Source: Ancrocorticia sp047602305
GTDB taxonomy: Bacteria; Actinomycetota; Actinomycetes; Actinomycetales; Actinomycetaceae
Assembly (NCBI GenBank): GCA_047602305.1
Contig: JASGHO010000001.1
Span: 3,865,598 to 3,929,597 of the forward strand
Length of the DNA stretch: 64,000 nt
Direction of reading: 5' to 3'
Part shown: positions 23,400-33,364 of the stretch, piece after piece
Position numbering within the stretch: the stretch's first letter is position 1
Layout of the letters: each line of letters opens with the position of its first letter
Made by a program: the position numbers and the translations under genes
Notes under the pieces: generated by a model
Databases searched by the model: none
What the model was told of the DNA's origin: nothing
What the model saw: only the letters and a program-made list of their open reading frames with translations

Positions 23400-24902
23400 A
23401 TGAACATCACGATATATGCGCAGCGAGTGCGGATAGCGGTGACCGCTATTGCCGTCCTGCTCCTCGCGCTTCTGGGAACCACGCCCGCTGCATCCGCAGC
23501 GCCAACGGTCGATGCCACCGCCAAGGGCTCGATCGTTATTCACAAGCTCAAGAACGCCCCGGCCGGTACGGATCGCGACAACGGGCTTCCGAACGCCACG
23601 ATTGACCCGGTTGCGCACCCTCCGATCGAAGGTGTGACCTTCTCGGTGCAGCGGATCACAGATGTGGACCTCGCGACGAATGCCGGCTGGGAAACGTTGG
23701 AACAGAAGAGCTCGTCCTTCACACCGCGAGATGACCAGGATGGTTACGGCCTGGGCCAGGCGAATCTTGACACCGCCACCACGCTCAATACGCTTGCCGA
23801 CGGCACCGCCACATTCTCTGACCTCTCGGTTGGCGCCTACCTGGTGAGGGAGACGGCGGTTCCTGCGGGATCCGGTCTGACTCCGGTCCAGCCCTTTATC
23901 GTGACGATTCCGATGTCCCATCCCACCAATCTCAACACTTGGCTCTATGACGTCCACGTCTATCCGAAGAACCCCGCTGCCGCAGTCACGAAGGCCGTGG
24001 CCGAGGGAAACAGCCTCGCGCTGGGCGAGAACGTCACGTGGACCATCAAGGCCGACGTGCCTGCGGGCGCCAACCCCATCACCGGCTTCCGTGTTGAGGA
24101 CAACCTGGATGCGAAGCTCGGTTACGTGAGCACGGCCGTTTCGGTGACTGACTGTCCCGTTGGGACGACGGCGCCCGCCATCGCCTCACCTGCCGATTTC
24201 ACCCTGACTGCACCTGCGGTTGGCGACGACGGCCAGGTCAAGGTCGAGTTCACCCCCGCTGGCGACCTCAAGCTTGAGAGTGCCCGCAGCTGCAAGGTGA
24301 CGATTGATATTGTCACCGCCGTCGAGCAGATTGGCGAGATCACCAACCAGGCCGACTTCTTCCCCAATGGCGGAGTTTCGGCTGTCACGGACTCCACCCC
24401 GGCCCAGATCAAGTTCGGTACCCATCTCGTCAAGAAGGTCAAGGCCGAGGACGCCACGGCCGGGCTGGCGGGAGCTGAGTTCAGCGTCTTCCGCAGCAAG
24501 TCTGACGCGGAAACCCGCACCAACCCGATTTCCATCAACGGTACGAGTGTCTTCACCTCGGATGCGGATGGCGACGTCGTCATCGCGGGCCTGCGTTTCA
24601 GCAATTTCAAGGACGGCGCAGCTGTTGCCGCAGGTGGCGCGGGTGAGCAGAAGTATTGGCTGCTGGAGCTGAAGGCTCCCACCGGCTACGAGTTGCTGGC
24701 GGAACCGCTTGAGTTCACCGTCGACAGCGTTGCAGGCACCACCGCCGTGGAGGTCAAGAACGTCAAGAAGAACGCTGGCTTCGAGCTGCCCTTCACCGGT
24801 GGTACCGGTTCCACCGTGGCAGTCGTCACCGGTGCTCTCCTGATCGCCACGAGTTTCGTCATCCTGGTGCGCCGTTCGCGTCGCCTGGAGGAGGGGGCGT
24901 AA
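23400..24902 (+). CDS. Major pilin, SpaA/FimP-type, LPFTG-anchored
   Basis: A 500-residue fimbrial shaft subunit. A Sec signal peptide (VRIAVTAIAVLLLALLGTTP, AASA) ends near residue 33. The pilin motif is YPKN with the polymerising Lys at about residue 190. An E-box reads YWLLELKAPTGYE with Glu near 423, for intramolecular isopeptide bonds. The sortase signal LPFTG at 463-467 is followed by a hydrophobic helix and RRSRR tail. SpaA-type beta domains lie at roughly 190-330 and 345-460. ATG 23400 is preceded by GAAGG at 7 nt; the upstream in-frame TTG/GTG codons add no signal-like sequence. It is first in the operon with the tip adhesin (5 nt downstream) and class C sortase that would polymerise it. 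Confidence 0.95.
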   Translation: MNITIYAQRVRIAVTAIAVLLLALLGTTPAASAAPTVDATAKGSIVIHKLKNAPAGTDRDNGLPNATIDPVAHPPIEGVTFSVQRITDVDLATNAGWETLEQKSSSFTPRDDQDGYGLGQANLDTATTLNTLADGTATFSDLSVGAYLVRETAVPAGSGLTPVQPFIVTIPMSHPTNLNTWLYDVHVYPKNPAAAVTKAVAEGNSLALGENVTWTIKADVPAGANPITGFRVEDNLDAKLGYVSTAVSVTDCPVGTTAPAIASPADFTLTAPAVGDDGQVKVEFTPAGDLKLESARSCKVTIDIVTAVEQIGEITNQADFFPNGGVSAVTDSTPAQIKFGTHLVKKVKAEDATAGLAGAEFSVFRSKSDAETRTNPISINGTSVFTSDADGDVVIAGLRFSNFKDGAAVAAGGAGEQKYWLLELKAPTGYELLAEPLEFTVDSVAGTTAVEVKNVKKNAGFELPFTGGTGSTVAVVTGALLIATSFVILVRRSRRLEEGA

Positions 24903-24907
24903 GGGCC

Positions 24908-27900
24908 TTGTGGTCTCACCCCGTTTCCGACCGCTCCTCTGCCTCACGTGCGCGTGAGAGCAGAGGGCGGTCGCTACCACGCCGCGCCGTGGCGTTGATT
25001 GTGGCGGTAAGTCTCGGCGGGCTGCTGGGCGACGCGACGTTTGCTCAGCCGCGCGCGGATATGCCGCTGGTTTCCGATGTACCCTCAGTTGCGGATCTTC
25101 CCTCGGTTTCTGAGTCGTCTCAGGACGCTGAGCTGCCCTCGGTTGCGGACCTGCCGCCGGTTGCGGACCTGCCGAACGACGACGGCGTCACGGTTCCGGA
25201 TGATGACATACTCCCGGACGGTGATGCTTCAGAAGTCGGTGATGCCACGAAAAGCGAGTCGCCGGAGGATGACACGCCCTCGAACGGGGACGTCGTCGTC
25301 GAAGAAAACACGCCTGATCAGGCGGTCCAGGCAGACAACTTCGGTGTATCCCTGATGTCCTCGGCGGTCGAGGTGGGACCGGGTTTTGTCAGCGGCGGTG
25401 ACGGCATCTACAAGGATCTCATCGACTGGGTTTCCTGGGCGAGCGACGCCGATGCCTTTGTGAACGACGGCAGCAAATCCGTTTCCCGAAGCATCATTGA
25501 CGGTAAGGAACTGGTGCGTAGTTGCGAGGCCAGCAACCTGAGAAACAACGGGGTGGCGTTCGCAACCACCGGGACAGCGAAACCATACGGTGGACTGGTA
25601 GCGGTGGGGTTGGGAACCAATTGGGCATGGTCGGGAATTCACACTCTCTACAATGATCCCAGTGTTCGAGCCAAACTCATGCTTGTTGCAAGCCGCTACA
25701 ATGCCGGCACCACGAGCTTTACCGTGAGTTGCTCCGTCACCTACGACGGGGTGAATGTACCCGTACGCGGAATGGTCTTCGCGGAAGCAGAGGAACTGAA
25801 CAAGGCCAACTACTTTGACGTGGTGGGGCGCACGCCTGGTGGAGCTGCGACGCCGGTGCGTTTGATTGAACATCGCGCCACTCCTGCATGCCCATTCAAG
25901 TACGAATACGATGTGCTCCCGGCCGGAGGGGTGCGTATCAGGCAGAACCAGCCTGCTGGTTCCACTCAAGGGTGCGGTTTCATCAACGACCCAGCCAAGC
26001 CCGGCTCGAAGCTATACGGTGAGGCGGGAATCTTCTTCTTTGACGGGGCGTCGAGTATCAACGTCAGCCACTATGCGAGCCCTGCCACCACGAATGGCTT
26101 CGCGGTCGGACTGATTCTTGATTCCGATTTTGGCGACGCCCCCGAGAGCTACGGTGGTGCTGGCGCGCTGTTTTCCCCGGCGTGGGATGGCGGTGAACTC
26201 ACCAATGACTACGCTCTGGTTCGCGACGTCTTGCCGTGGGGAAAAGCAACTCTGCCGGTGCCTCGGCTCGGCGCTCTGATTGATACCGAACGCAATTCGC
26301 AGCATTCGGCTGACGCCACGGGCGACGATAGTCACGCCAACAATGCCGAGGGTGGTCCCAATGACGAGGATGCCCTGACGCTCGAGCGTTCCTATCTGGT
26401 GCGCCCCGGCGAAGCGTTTGTTCTCACGCCCAGCTGCGTTGGCCCGGGCCAGGTGGCTGGCTGGATTGATTGGAATGGCAACGGCCGATTCGACAATACC
26501 TCGGAACGCTCGAATGTTGTCCCATGCGCGCAGGGGAGTGCTCGCCTTCAGTGGACGGTTCCCGGCGATGTGGTGAACGCGGCGGATAGCTTCCTGCGGT
26601 TGCGCATCGGTGCCACCGCCAGCGACGTCTCGGCGCCCACCGGGCTCACCACCAGCGGCGAGGTTGAGGACCACGCCCTCACCTTTACTACCAATCCACC
26701 CACGCAACTTACCTGCTCCGCCAACACGGCTTTGCTGTCCACCGGCTACGACAGCGTGGCCGGTGGAAAAATTGCCTACACCCAGACGAGCCGCGACCCG
26801 CGCTGGAGACTCATCGAAGACTTCGATGTCAGCGCTCCCACACCGTCGCCGGAGGACCCGCGCTGGCAGGTACCCTACGTGTTTCGGGCTGATGGACTGT
26901 GGACGAGTTCACCGTCGAACGCGAGCTGGTTGACTCTACGAAAGAACGTGCCGTCGTCGGCCCCCGCCAACAATCTCTTCGCCAAACTGGAGTTCTCCAT
27001 CAAACCGGGAACGAACCTCACCAAGTTCACGTTGCCATTTGATGTGTACGGGGACAACTACGTGTCCGAAGTGAGTGTCAACGGCGAGGCGCAAACTATT
27101 CCGGGCCTGCCGAAGAACTCACACTCCTTCCAGAACGGGACGGCCGCGAGCATTACCCTGAGCGGCGCCGAGAACGGCCTGCGGATCGGTCACAACAGCG
27201 TCATCATCAAGGTGCACAACACTGCCGGGCCCGCTGGAATCATGATTGCTCCACGGACCGGAAGCTCGTTCTGCAACAATCCCGAGGCTCCTCACCTGGT
27301 ATGCGCGGTGCCAAATCCCTACAAACCCGGAACGCTCACCACGGACAATCCGGCGCGCCAAACCGGCCAGTGGCGCTGGGCCAGCGGGGCGGGCATTGAT
27401 TGGCGCGGCGGCTCGGCGCAGCCAATTGCCGGCCTGGTATCCAATGGCGGCAATCAGGGCAGCTTCAATATCAATGACCAGCACGGCAGGCTGGTGCTGC
27501 AGATGAACCCGAACACCGGCGCCGTGTACAACGCCACCGGGGCAGAGATCGTCCGCTTGGGAAGTACGGTCGGATACCGCGGTACCCAGGACCTGGTAGC
27601 GGTGCCAGCCGGGCGCAGCAGCGGAAAATTCTATGTGGTGAGCTCCAACGCCGCCGGGTTGCGCTGGACGCTCATCGATACGGCACTGAACAATGGTCAA
27701 GGCGGGGTGGTGGCCGGGCCGATCAGTTTTGGTCCGAACCCGGGGGTCTCCAGTCATGCCCTGAACGTGGTGCCCAACCATGACGGCACCGGATGGTGGG
27801 TGGCGGTGCCTGACCTCAGCGGCGATATCATTCGCAGCTTCCTCTTCCCCAATGTTGATCCCGCCGCATCCGCGGGCCCGAATGTTTCGGGACCCTCGCG

Positions 27901-30900
27901 CACCGTGGAATCACTGGCCGGGACCGACTCGGGCGTTCCCTCCAGCGGATACGCCGCACTCGCATTCAGCCCTGACATGACGAAGGCAGCCTGGATGCAA
28001 GGGCGCTACGCTCGCACCTCCGAGGAGAACAATCTGCGCTTGATGAGCTTCGACGCGCGCAGTGGTCACTTCAGCCTCATTGGCGAACCCGACCGTTACG
28101 ACGGCTCGGTCGGTGCGGGCGCCACGGACAAGGTGCGCGGCTTCAGTGTGGCCTTCTCGCCAAGCGGCGATTACCTCTATACCACCGACATCAACAATTA
28201 CGACGGGCAGATCGGAAAGCTGCACCGCTACGCCGTGACGGCCGCGGGACTGGGTGAGCGCTCCACTATTCCCGGGGTGTTCGTGACACCGAATGGCGGC
28301 GTGCAGCGCGGACCCGACGGCAAGATGTACATCAGCGCTGGCTCCGCCGCGCCGAACAGCTCGAAGCTGCACGTCATCAACAACCCGGATGCCGCGAATC
28401 CGACGGCGGCCAGCATCGGCCTCGCCGCGAACTCGTTCGAACTGTCGAACGGCTCCGGATGGAACCTTCCTCTCACGTTGCCTGATTGCATCGAGATGCC
28501 GGAACCGCCCCCGCCCGCGAACGTGTGTACTGCCGAGGACGCGCGGGCGACCAAACGGTGGTGGTTCTTTGGCGGTAAAGGCGCCATTGATTTCGGGGCG
28601 AGCGGTAACACCGTAGTTGCTGCTGCGGCAGGGAGCCAGCCCGCCGCAGCCATCAGTTCACGGAGCAAAGAATCCCTGACAGTGACCGATTCCGCAGGCA
28701 GGCTGCAATTCGTGCTGCAGGGAACCACGGTGACCGGCGCCAACGGCCAGGCACTTCATAACGGCACCGGCATCAACAGTTCCGTGAGTATCGGATCGGA
28801 TACCGCGTTCCCGGTACCCGGCGATGAGACCGGCGCGAAGTACTATCTCGTGACCAGCACGGCCGTGCAGGATGGAGGCTCCGCCACCCAGAAGGGGCAG
28901 CTCTTCTACTCGATTATTGACATGGGCGCTCGCGGGGGTGCAGGCAGCGTCGTGACGAAAAACGTCCCGTTGAGTGCACCCGGTGCGGCTGCCGACGCCG
29001 TGCAGTCGATTCCGAACGCTGCGGGCGATGGCTACTGGGCCATCACCTTCACAAAGGACTCCCGGGATTACTTGGCCTACGAATTCACGGCGGCGGGCCC
29101 CGGCCCGGTCAAGGTGACAACCCTGCCTGCGTCGGTTCCGGCAAATCTTGGGCGCGCGTCGCGCCTGGCGATTAGTGCCGATGGCACCCGCATCGCGCAG
29201 GTTTCTCGAGGCCGGGATTCCGAGCTCACGTCCGCCGCTGGTGCTGGTGTCCGGCTGTTTCGCTTCAACGCGGCCACGGGTGCGTTGGTATTCGAAGGGA
29301 ATCTCCCTCGCGTGCAAGGTTCCGCGAGTGCTGACCGATTCAACTACGGTGCGGAGTTCTCGCCGGATGGCACGTACCTGTACATCGCACATCATCAAGG
29401 GACCCAGAACTCGATCTATCGATACCGCCTCGATGGTGCCTACACCAACGCCACCCTTGAAAAGGTGGCAACGGAATCGAACAGTGCCGCCGCGTTTGGT
29501 GAGATGAGGCGAGGCCCCGATGGCAAGATCTACATGGCCAATTACAACGGCGGACGTTGGGTGCCCACGATCGCCAATCCCGACGCAGCGGACGTGGCCA
29601 ATGTGGGTTACGCTTTGCAGGGGGCGCAGCTTGCGAGCGACGCCACGAATGGATGGGCCCTCAGTGACACCGTCACCGGATGTGCCAAGGCGAAACCCAT
29701 TCTCTCCATTGATAAAGAAGTGGACAAGACCTACTCGGAGTTCGGCGAACCGGTGCGTTACACCATCACGGTGAAAAACGACGGCGGCGAGAGCGACGAC
29801 GCCGTGCGGGTTGCCGACTCACTCGCCGGGGTGCTCGATGATGCCGAGATGGTCACGTCCTCCGGTACCGTTGCTGGTGCTGCCGTGAGCGCCCCCACCG
29901 CGCAACTATCCGGAGTCTCCGAGTCCCCGGTGACGGCTGCCGCTCCGGTGTTCACGGGCACATCGCCGGCACAGCTCACCTGGGATGGCGCGTTGAGACC
30001 GGGCGAAACGCTTACCATCCGGTTCTGGGTGGTACCCAACGAAACCGTCGCGACGGCGTCGGGAAATCATCGGCTGGAGAATACTGTCTGCCTCGTGGAC
30101 TCCGCGGGCGCTCCTCTCAAGAAGGCGCCGGGTACCTCGAACCCGGGCCAGCAGGACGCCGTCGACCTGTGCGACAGCACCCTGACCGGGCTCCCGCCGT
30201 GGTGGGAAATCCAGTCGAAGCAGGCGTTCTCGGTGAGCAATGCCGGACCCAGCGGTAGCGCGGGAACGGTGTCCACAACCCCGTTGGTGGACAACGCCAC
30301 GGTGCAGCCGGGCGACGTCGTCGAATATCGCGTCAGTATGAAAACGTGGGGTGGGCCGGTGTTCACACCGCAACTCCATGACGAGCTACAGACTGTGCTG
30401 CAGGCAGCCGACCCCGTTGGCAACGTCAAGGTGACCTATGAACCGGCTGGTGGCGCTTCGGCGTCGCCGTTACCGGCAAGCCAGGACTACGGATCGCTGG
30501 CCAGTGTGCTTGCCGCAAACGGTGGCACGTTGGTGAACGTGACGTTCCCGGCCTCGGGCGGTCAGGGCGCCGGCATGGGACTCAAGCAGAACTCGGTGCT
30601 GACACTCAGTTATCGGGTGCGGGTGAAGGCAAGTGGCGCGAACAGCTTGCCCCTTGCCGGAGAAGTACGCGCGATTGCGAAAACCACCGCTCCCGGCAAC
30701 GGATTCGTTGATCTTTCCCCGGCGCACTGCACCCTGGCTCAGCCGCGCGACGAACTGCAACCGCAGTGTGTGAGCCGGCAGAAGGTGTCGGCGGTGATGA
30801 TGGTTCAGAAGTACGGCTTGGGGATTGCCGGAAAGCAAGCCATGGCGGGATCGCAGTTCGCAGTGCATGCGGATAACGGAGCGGATGCACCGGCGGATCC

Positions 30901-31300
30901 GGCTGCGGGAGTCACGATCGAGGAGGCCGCAGCAGCACCCGGTGCTTTCCACGTGCGCGGGCTGACCTCGGGCGTCACCTACTGGCTCGTCGAGACGAAA
31001 GCCCCCGAAGGGCACGAACTGCTAGCCCAAGCGGTACCCTTCAAGGTCGACGACGCGGGTGAAGTGACACTCCTGCACACCACCACGGTGGCCCAGCCCC
31101 AGATCACACTCATTCACGATGAGACACAACGCTTCACAACCGTGGGCGTGAGCGACGCCAAGAAGTACGAGTTGCCCATGGCCGGTGGGTATGGTGAGAC
31201 GCGCTACTGGATCGTTGGAGCGTTCCTGGGTGCGATGGCGGCAACCGGCGCAGTGTTTATTGTGCGGGGGAATCGTCGGCGTGACGTGGTGGCGCGATGA
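24908..31300 (+). CDS. Giant pilus tip adhesin with GEVEDH domain and two propeller-like regions, LPMAG-anchored
   Basis: A 2130-residue surface adhesin. The TTG start 5 nt after the pilin stop uses GGAGGAGGGG within the pilin end. A long-n-region signal peptide (AVALIVAVSLGGLLGDATFA) is followed by acidic repeats of (P)SVADLP. A CshA-like N-terminal domain leads to FGDAPESYGG near residue 406 and the closing GEVEDHAL near 585, the GEVEDH domain. Two regions of propeller-like repeats follow (about 800-1180 and 1200-1585), each with SPDGTYLY- or SPSGDYLY-type and RRGPDGKIYMANYN-type strands. Then come a DUF11-like domain (about 1597-1730), a SpaA-like domain with YWLVETKAPEGHELLA (about 1965-2060) and LPMAG near 2087 with membrane helix. 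It is larger than FimQ/SpaC-type tips. Confidence 0.9.
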   Translation: MWSHPVSDRSSASRARESRGRSLPRRAVALIVAVSLGGLLGDATFAQPRADMPLVSDVPSVADLPSVSESSQDAELPSVADLPPVADLPNDDGVTVPDDDILPDGDASEVGDATKSESPEDDTPSNGDVVVEENTPDQAVQADNFGVSLMSSAVEVGPGFVSGGDGIYKDLIDWVSWASDADAFVNDGSKSVSRSIIDGKELVRSCEASNLRNNGVAFATTGTAKPYGGLVAVGLGTNWAWSGIHTLYNDPSVRAKLMLVASRYNAGTTSFTVSCSVTYDGVNVPVRGMVFAEAEELNKANYFDVVGRTPGGAATPVRLIEHRATPACPFKYEYDVLPAGGVRIRQNQPAGSTQGCGFINDPAKPGSKLYGEAGIFFFDGASSINVSHYASPATTNGFAVGLILDSDFGDAPESYGGAGALFSPAWDGGELTNDYALVRDVLPWGKATLPVPRLGALIDTERNSQHSADATGDDSHANNAEGGPNDEDALTLERSYLVRPGEAFVLTPSCVGPGQVAGWIDWNGNGRFDNTSERSNVVPCAQGSARLQWTVPGDVVNAADSFLRLRIGATASDVSAPTGLTTSGEVEDHALTFTTNPPTQLTCSANTALLSTGYDSVAGGKIAYTQTSRDPRWRLIEDFDVSAPTPSPEDPRWQVPYVFRADGLWTSSPSNASWLTLRKNVPSSAPANNLFAKLEFSIKPGTNLTKFTLPFDVYGDNYVSEVSVNGEAQTIPGLPKNSHSFQNGTAASITLSGAENGLRIGHNSVIIKVHNTAGPAGIMIAPRTGSSFCNNPEAPHLVCAVPNPYKPGTLTTDNPARQTGQWRWASGAGIDWRGGSAQPIAGLVSNGGNQGSFNINDQHGRLVLQMNPNTGAVYNATGAEIVRLGSTVGYRGTQDLVAVPAGRSSGKFYVVSSNAAGLRWTLIDTALNNGQGGVVAGPISFGPNPGVSSHALNVVPNHDGTGWWVAVPDLSGDIIRSFLFPNVDPAASAGPNVSGPSRTVESLAGTDSGVPSSGYAALAFSPDMTKAAWMQGRYARTSEENNLRLMSFDARSGHFSLIGEPDRYDGSVGAGATDKVRGFSVAFSPSGDYLYTTDINNYDGQIGKLHRYAVTAAGLGERSTIPGVFVTPNGGVQRGPDGKMYISAGSAAPNSSKLHVINNPDAANPTAASIGLAANSFELSNGSGWNLPLTLPDCIEMPEPPPPANVCTAEDARATKRWWFFGGKGAIDFGASGNTVVAAAAGSQPAAAISSRSKESLTVTDSAGRLQFVLQGTTVTGANGQALHNGTGINSSVSIGSDTAFPVPGDETGAKYYLVTSTAVQDGGSATQKGQLFYSIIDMGARGGAGSVVTKNVPLSAPGAAADAVQSIPNAAGDGYWAITFTKDSRDYLAYEFTAAGPGPVKVTTLPASVPANLGRASRLAISADGTRIAQVSRGRDSELTSAAGAGVRLFRFNAATGALVFEGNLPRVQGSASADRFNYGAEFSPDGTYLYIAHHQGTQNSIYRYRLDGAYTNATLEKVATESNSAAAFGEMRRGPDGKIYMANYNGGRWVPTIANPDAADVANVGYALQGAQLASDATNGWALSDTVTGCAKAKPILSIDKEVDKTYSEFGEPVRYTITVKNDGGESDDAVRVADSLAGVLDDAEMVTSSGTVAGAAVSAPTAQLSGVSESPVTAAAPVFTGTSPAQLTWDGALRPGETLTIRFWVVPNETVATASGNHRLENTVCLVDSAGAPLKKAPGTSNPGQQDAVDLCDSTLTGLPPWWEIQSKQAFSVSNAGPSGSAGTVSTTPLVDNATVQPGDVVEYRVSMKTWGGPVFTPQLHDELQTVLQAADPVGNVKVTYEPAGGASASPLPASQDYGSLASVLAANGGTLVNVTFPASGGQGAGMGLKQNSVLTLSYRVRVKASGANSLPLAGEVRAIAKTTAPGNGFVDLSPAHCTLAQPRDELQPQCVSRQKVSAVMMVQKYGLGIAGKQAMAGSQFAVHADNGADAPADPAAGVTIEEAAAAPGAFHVRGLTSGVTYWLVETKAPEGHELLAQAVPFKVDDAGEVTLLHTTTVAQPQITLIHDETQRFTTVGVSDAKKYELPMAGGYGETRYWIVGAFLGAMAATGAVFIVRGNRRRDVVAR

Positions 31301-32229
31301 GTGGAGCGGGTGTTGTGAGTGAAGGGTCGATGCGCGGAGCGGAGGGGAGTGGAAGTGTGAAAAGGAGGCGCTCCATCTGGCCGCACGTGATCGTCACGTT
31401 GCTGGCGATCGCGGGACTGGCGGTCTCGCTCTATCCCATGACGATGCAGTGGTTCTCTGCCCACGCGCGTAGCCAACAACTCGTGGAGTATGCCCAGAGT
31501 AGTGAGCAGGTGGGGAATGAGGAGAACGAGCAGCTGCTGGATCGCGCCCGCGATTACAACTCGAAGATCCCTGAGATCCTGGTCAATGATCCGTACTCGC
31601 CAATCGATGCTGAGGAACACGAGGTGGGAGCGTGGGACGAGTACATGTCGCAGCTCGATACGGGCAGCGAAGTTATGGCGCGGGTCCGAATCCCGTCCAT
31701 CAATGTGGATCTTCCGATCCTGCATGGCACCAGCGAGGACGCCCTACGCAAGGGGGTGGGGCATGTTTTCGGCTCCTCGCTGCCGGTGGGTGGAGAAGGT
31801 ACGCACAGTGTGCTCACCGGGCACACCGCCCTCACCGAAGCCAAGATGTTCGACGACCTCGTTGACCTGAAGAAGGGCGACGAGTTTGTGATTACCGTAG
31901 CCGGGGAGGATCTTGCCTACCGGGTTGAGGATATCCGTGTGGTTGTCCCTTCCGATGTGTCCTCGCTTCAACTTGAGCCGGGGAAGGACTACGTCACGCT
32001 CATCACCTGTACTCCGCGGGCCGTGAACTCTCATCGTCTGCTCGTGCGTGGTGCTCGTGTGGAGCTCTCGGACGAGCTGTCACAGGGAGCCCTTCGGGTC
32101 GGCCCGTCCGCCGGGTTCCCCTGGTGGGCGGCGTGGTTCACCGGAGGATCGTTGTTGATTGTTGCGGGCAGCTATCTGCTGGCGCGCCCCGACCTCTGGC
32201 CCGCATCAAGGAAAAAGAGGAGCAGCTGA
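31297..32229 (+). CDS. Class C sortase (pilus-specific)
   Basis: A 310-residue membrane-bound transpeptidase that polymerises the pilin and attaches the tip protein. An N-terminal helix (WPHVIVTLLAIAGLAVSLYP) and a C-terminal helix (FTGGSLLIVAGSYLLA) frame the catalytic domain. His176 lies in LTGHTAL, Cys238 in TLITCTPRAVNSHRLLVRG, and the catalytic Arg is in the same segment. The lid motif of class C enzymes appears as NDPYSP. ATG 31297 overlaps the adhesin stop (ATGA). Three-gene order pilin, tip, sortase is the minimal complete pilus operon. A weak hairpin follows near 32257. Confidence 0.95.
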   Translation: MSGAGVVSEGSMRGAEGSGSVKRRRSIWPHVIVTLLAIAGLAVSLYPMTMQWFSAHARSQQLVEYAQSSEQVGNEENEQLLDRARDYNSKIPEILVNDPYSPIDAEEHEVGAWDEYMSQLDTGSEVMARVRIPSINVDLPILHGTSEDALRKGVGHVFGSSLPVGGEGTHSVLTGHTALTEAKMFDDLVDLKKGDEFVITVAGEDLAYRVEDIRVVVPSDVSSLQLEPGKDYVTLITCTPRAVNSHRLLVRGARVELSDELSQGALRVGPSAGFPWWAAWFTGGSLLIVAGSYLLARPDLWPASRKKRSS

Positions 32230-32329
32230 TCTCTTGATCAACTGAGCCCTTTTGCTTGAACGTACGCCGCGATAAGGCGTTCAGTATCGGAATGACGTAC
32301 CGAATTCACAAGTCCGATAAGTTGGAGTC

Positions 32330-33238
32330 ATGTCTGATACGCGCGTTCCAGAAACCTGTGTGACTACTGAGTTAGTTGTGCTCCCGTCGGTTGACGTCCG
32401 GTCGGATGCTGCTGCGGACACGCTCGATCGTGAGGGTTGGGCTACTGAGCAACCGGATGTCGCCGTTGCCTTTCTGGGTGCTGGGACCATGGGAACCGCG
32501 TTGCTCGCGGGTTCTCTGCGTGGTGGGCTGGCTCCGGATACGGTGTGGGTGGCGGCGCGGCGTAGCGAACGGGCGGCGGAACTTGCCGAGGATTTCGGTG
32601 TGCACGCCATCACCAACAACGCCGAGGCAGTGAGCCACTGCGAGGTCGTTGTGCTGGCTGTACCTCCGAATGCCGTTTCTGAAGTGTTGGGTGAGGTGCG
32701 GGATTCGCTGCAACCAGGTGCGGTGGTTGTGTCCATCGCCGACCAGGTGTCACTGGCTGACCTTCACGAGCACTTGCCCTTCCATACCGCAGCAGTTCGC
32801 GTCATGCCCAGCCTCGTGTGCGAGGTTGGGGCGGGGATCTCGCTCGTGACTTTCGATGATCGCTGCACTTCCGCCCAGTGTGCGGCAGTGTCCGAACTAC
32901 TTGCCCGCTCCAGCCAAGTGATCGAGACCAGGGAGGCCGATCAAGGCGCGCTGGCAGTGCTCAGTAGCGGTGGCCCCGGCTACTATGCCTACGCCACCGC
33001 CGCGATGATTGACACACTGACTGCGCAAGGGATACCGGCAAACACGGCACAAGAAGTTGCGGTGGCCGCGATGAGTGGCACCGCCACGTGGTTGGCCAAA
33101 CCCGGAGGCACCCTGGAGGACCTGCAACGCAAGGTGTGCACACCCGGGGGAGCAGGCGCCAAACGCATCGCCGAGCTGGATCGGCTCGGCGTGGCCACCG
33201 GAATTACCGCGGCCCTCACGAAGAACGTGTACGAGTAG
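32330..33238 (+). CDS. proC: Pyrroline-5-carboxylate reductase-like protein
   Basis: A 302-residue NAD(P)H-dependent reductase catalysing the last step of proline synthesis. The Rossmann motif VAFLGAGTMGTALLAG begins around residue 45, after an unusual N-terminal extension of about 40 residues. The C-terminal dimerisation region has SSGGPGYYAYATAAMIDTLT, QEVAVAAMSGTATWL and CTPGGAGAKRIAELDRLGVA, matching the family pattern although the usual SGSGPAYVF reads SGGPGYYAY. The conserved MPN-T segment is MPSLVCEVGAGISLV. The catalytic assignment is therefore likely but the enzyme is divergent. The gene is monocistronic and ends before a large stem-loop shared with the convergent lipoprotein gene. 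Confidence 0.87.
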   Translation: MSDTRVPETCVTTELVVLPSVDVRSDAAADTLDREGWATEQPDVAVAFLGAGTMGTALLAGSLRGGLAPDTVWVAARRSERAAELAEDFGVHAITNNAEAVSHCEVVVLAVPPNAVSEVLGEVRDSLQPGAVVVSIADQVSLADLHEHLPFHTAAVRVMPSLVCEVGAGISLVTFDDRCTSAQCAAVSELLARSSQVIETREADQGALAVLSSGGPGYYAYATAAMIDTLTAQGIPANTAQEVAVAAMSGTATWLAKPGGTLEDLQRKVCTPGGAGAKRIAELDRLGVATGITAALTKNVYE

Positions 33239-33258
33239 TAGGGCTGCGCGAATTATTT

Positions 33259-33312
33259 GGCGGTGAGAGCGGGCTGTATGCCACTATTGGCGTTCAACCC
33301 GCTCTCACCGCC
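33259..33312. terminator. Large bidirectional stem-loop between convergent genes
   Basis: Fifteen-base perfect arms, GGCGGTGAGAGCGGG (33259-33273) and CCCGCTCTCACCGCC (33298-33312), enclose a 24-base loop containing a small TGCCA/TGGCG inner pairing. It lies between proC and the convergent lipoprotein gene and would terminate or protect both transcripts; there is no T-tract. Confidence 0.6.
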
Positions 33313-33364
33313 ATCCAGTAAAACCGACGCCTAAACCATCGAGTGACATGCGCTGTTGATTGCT

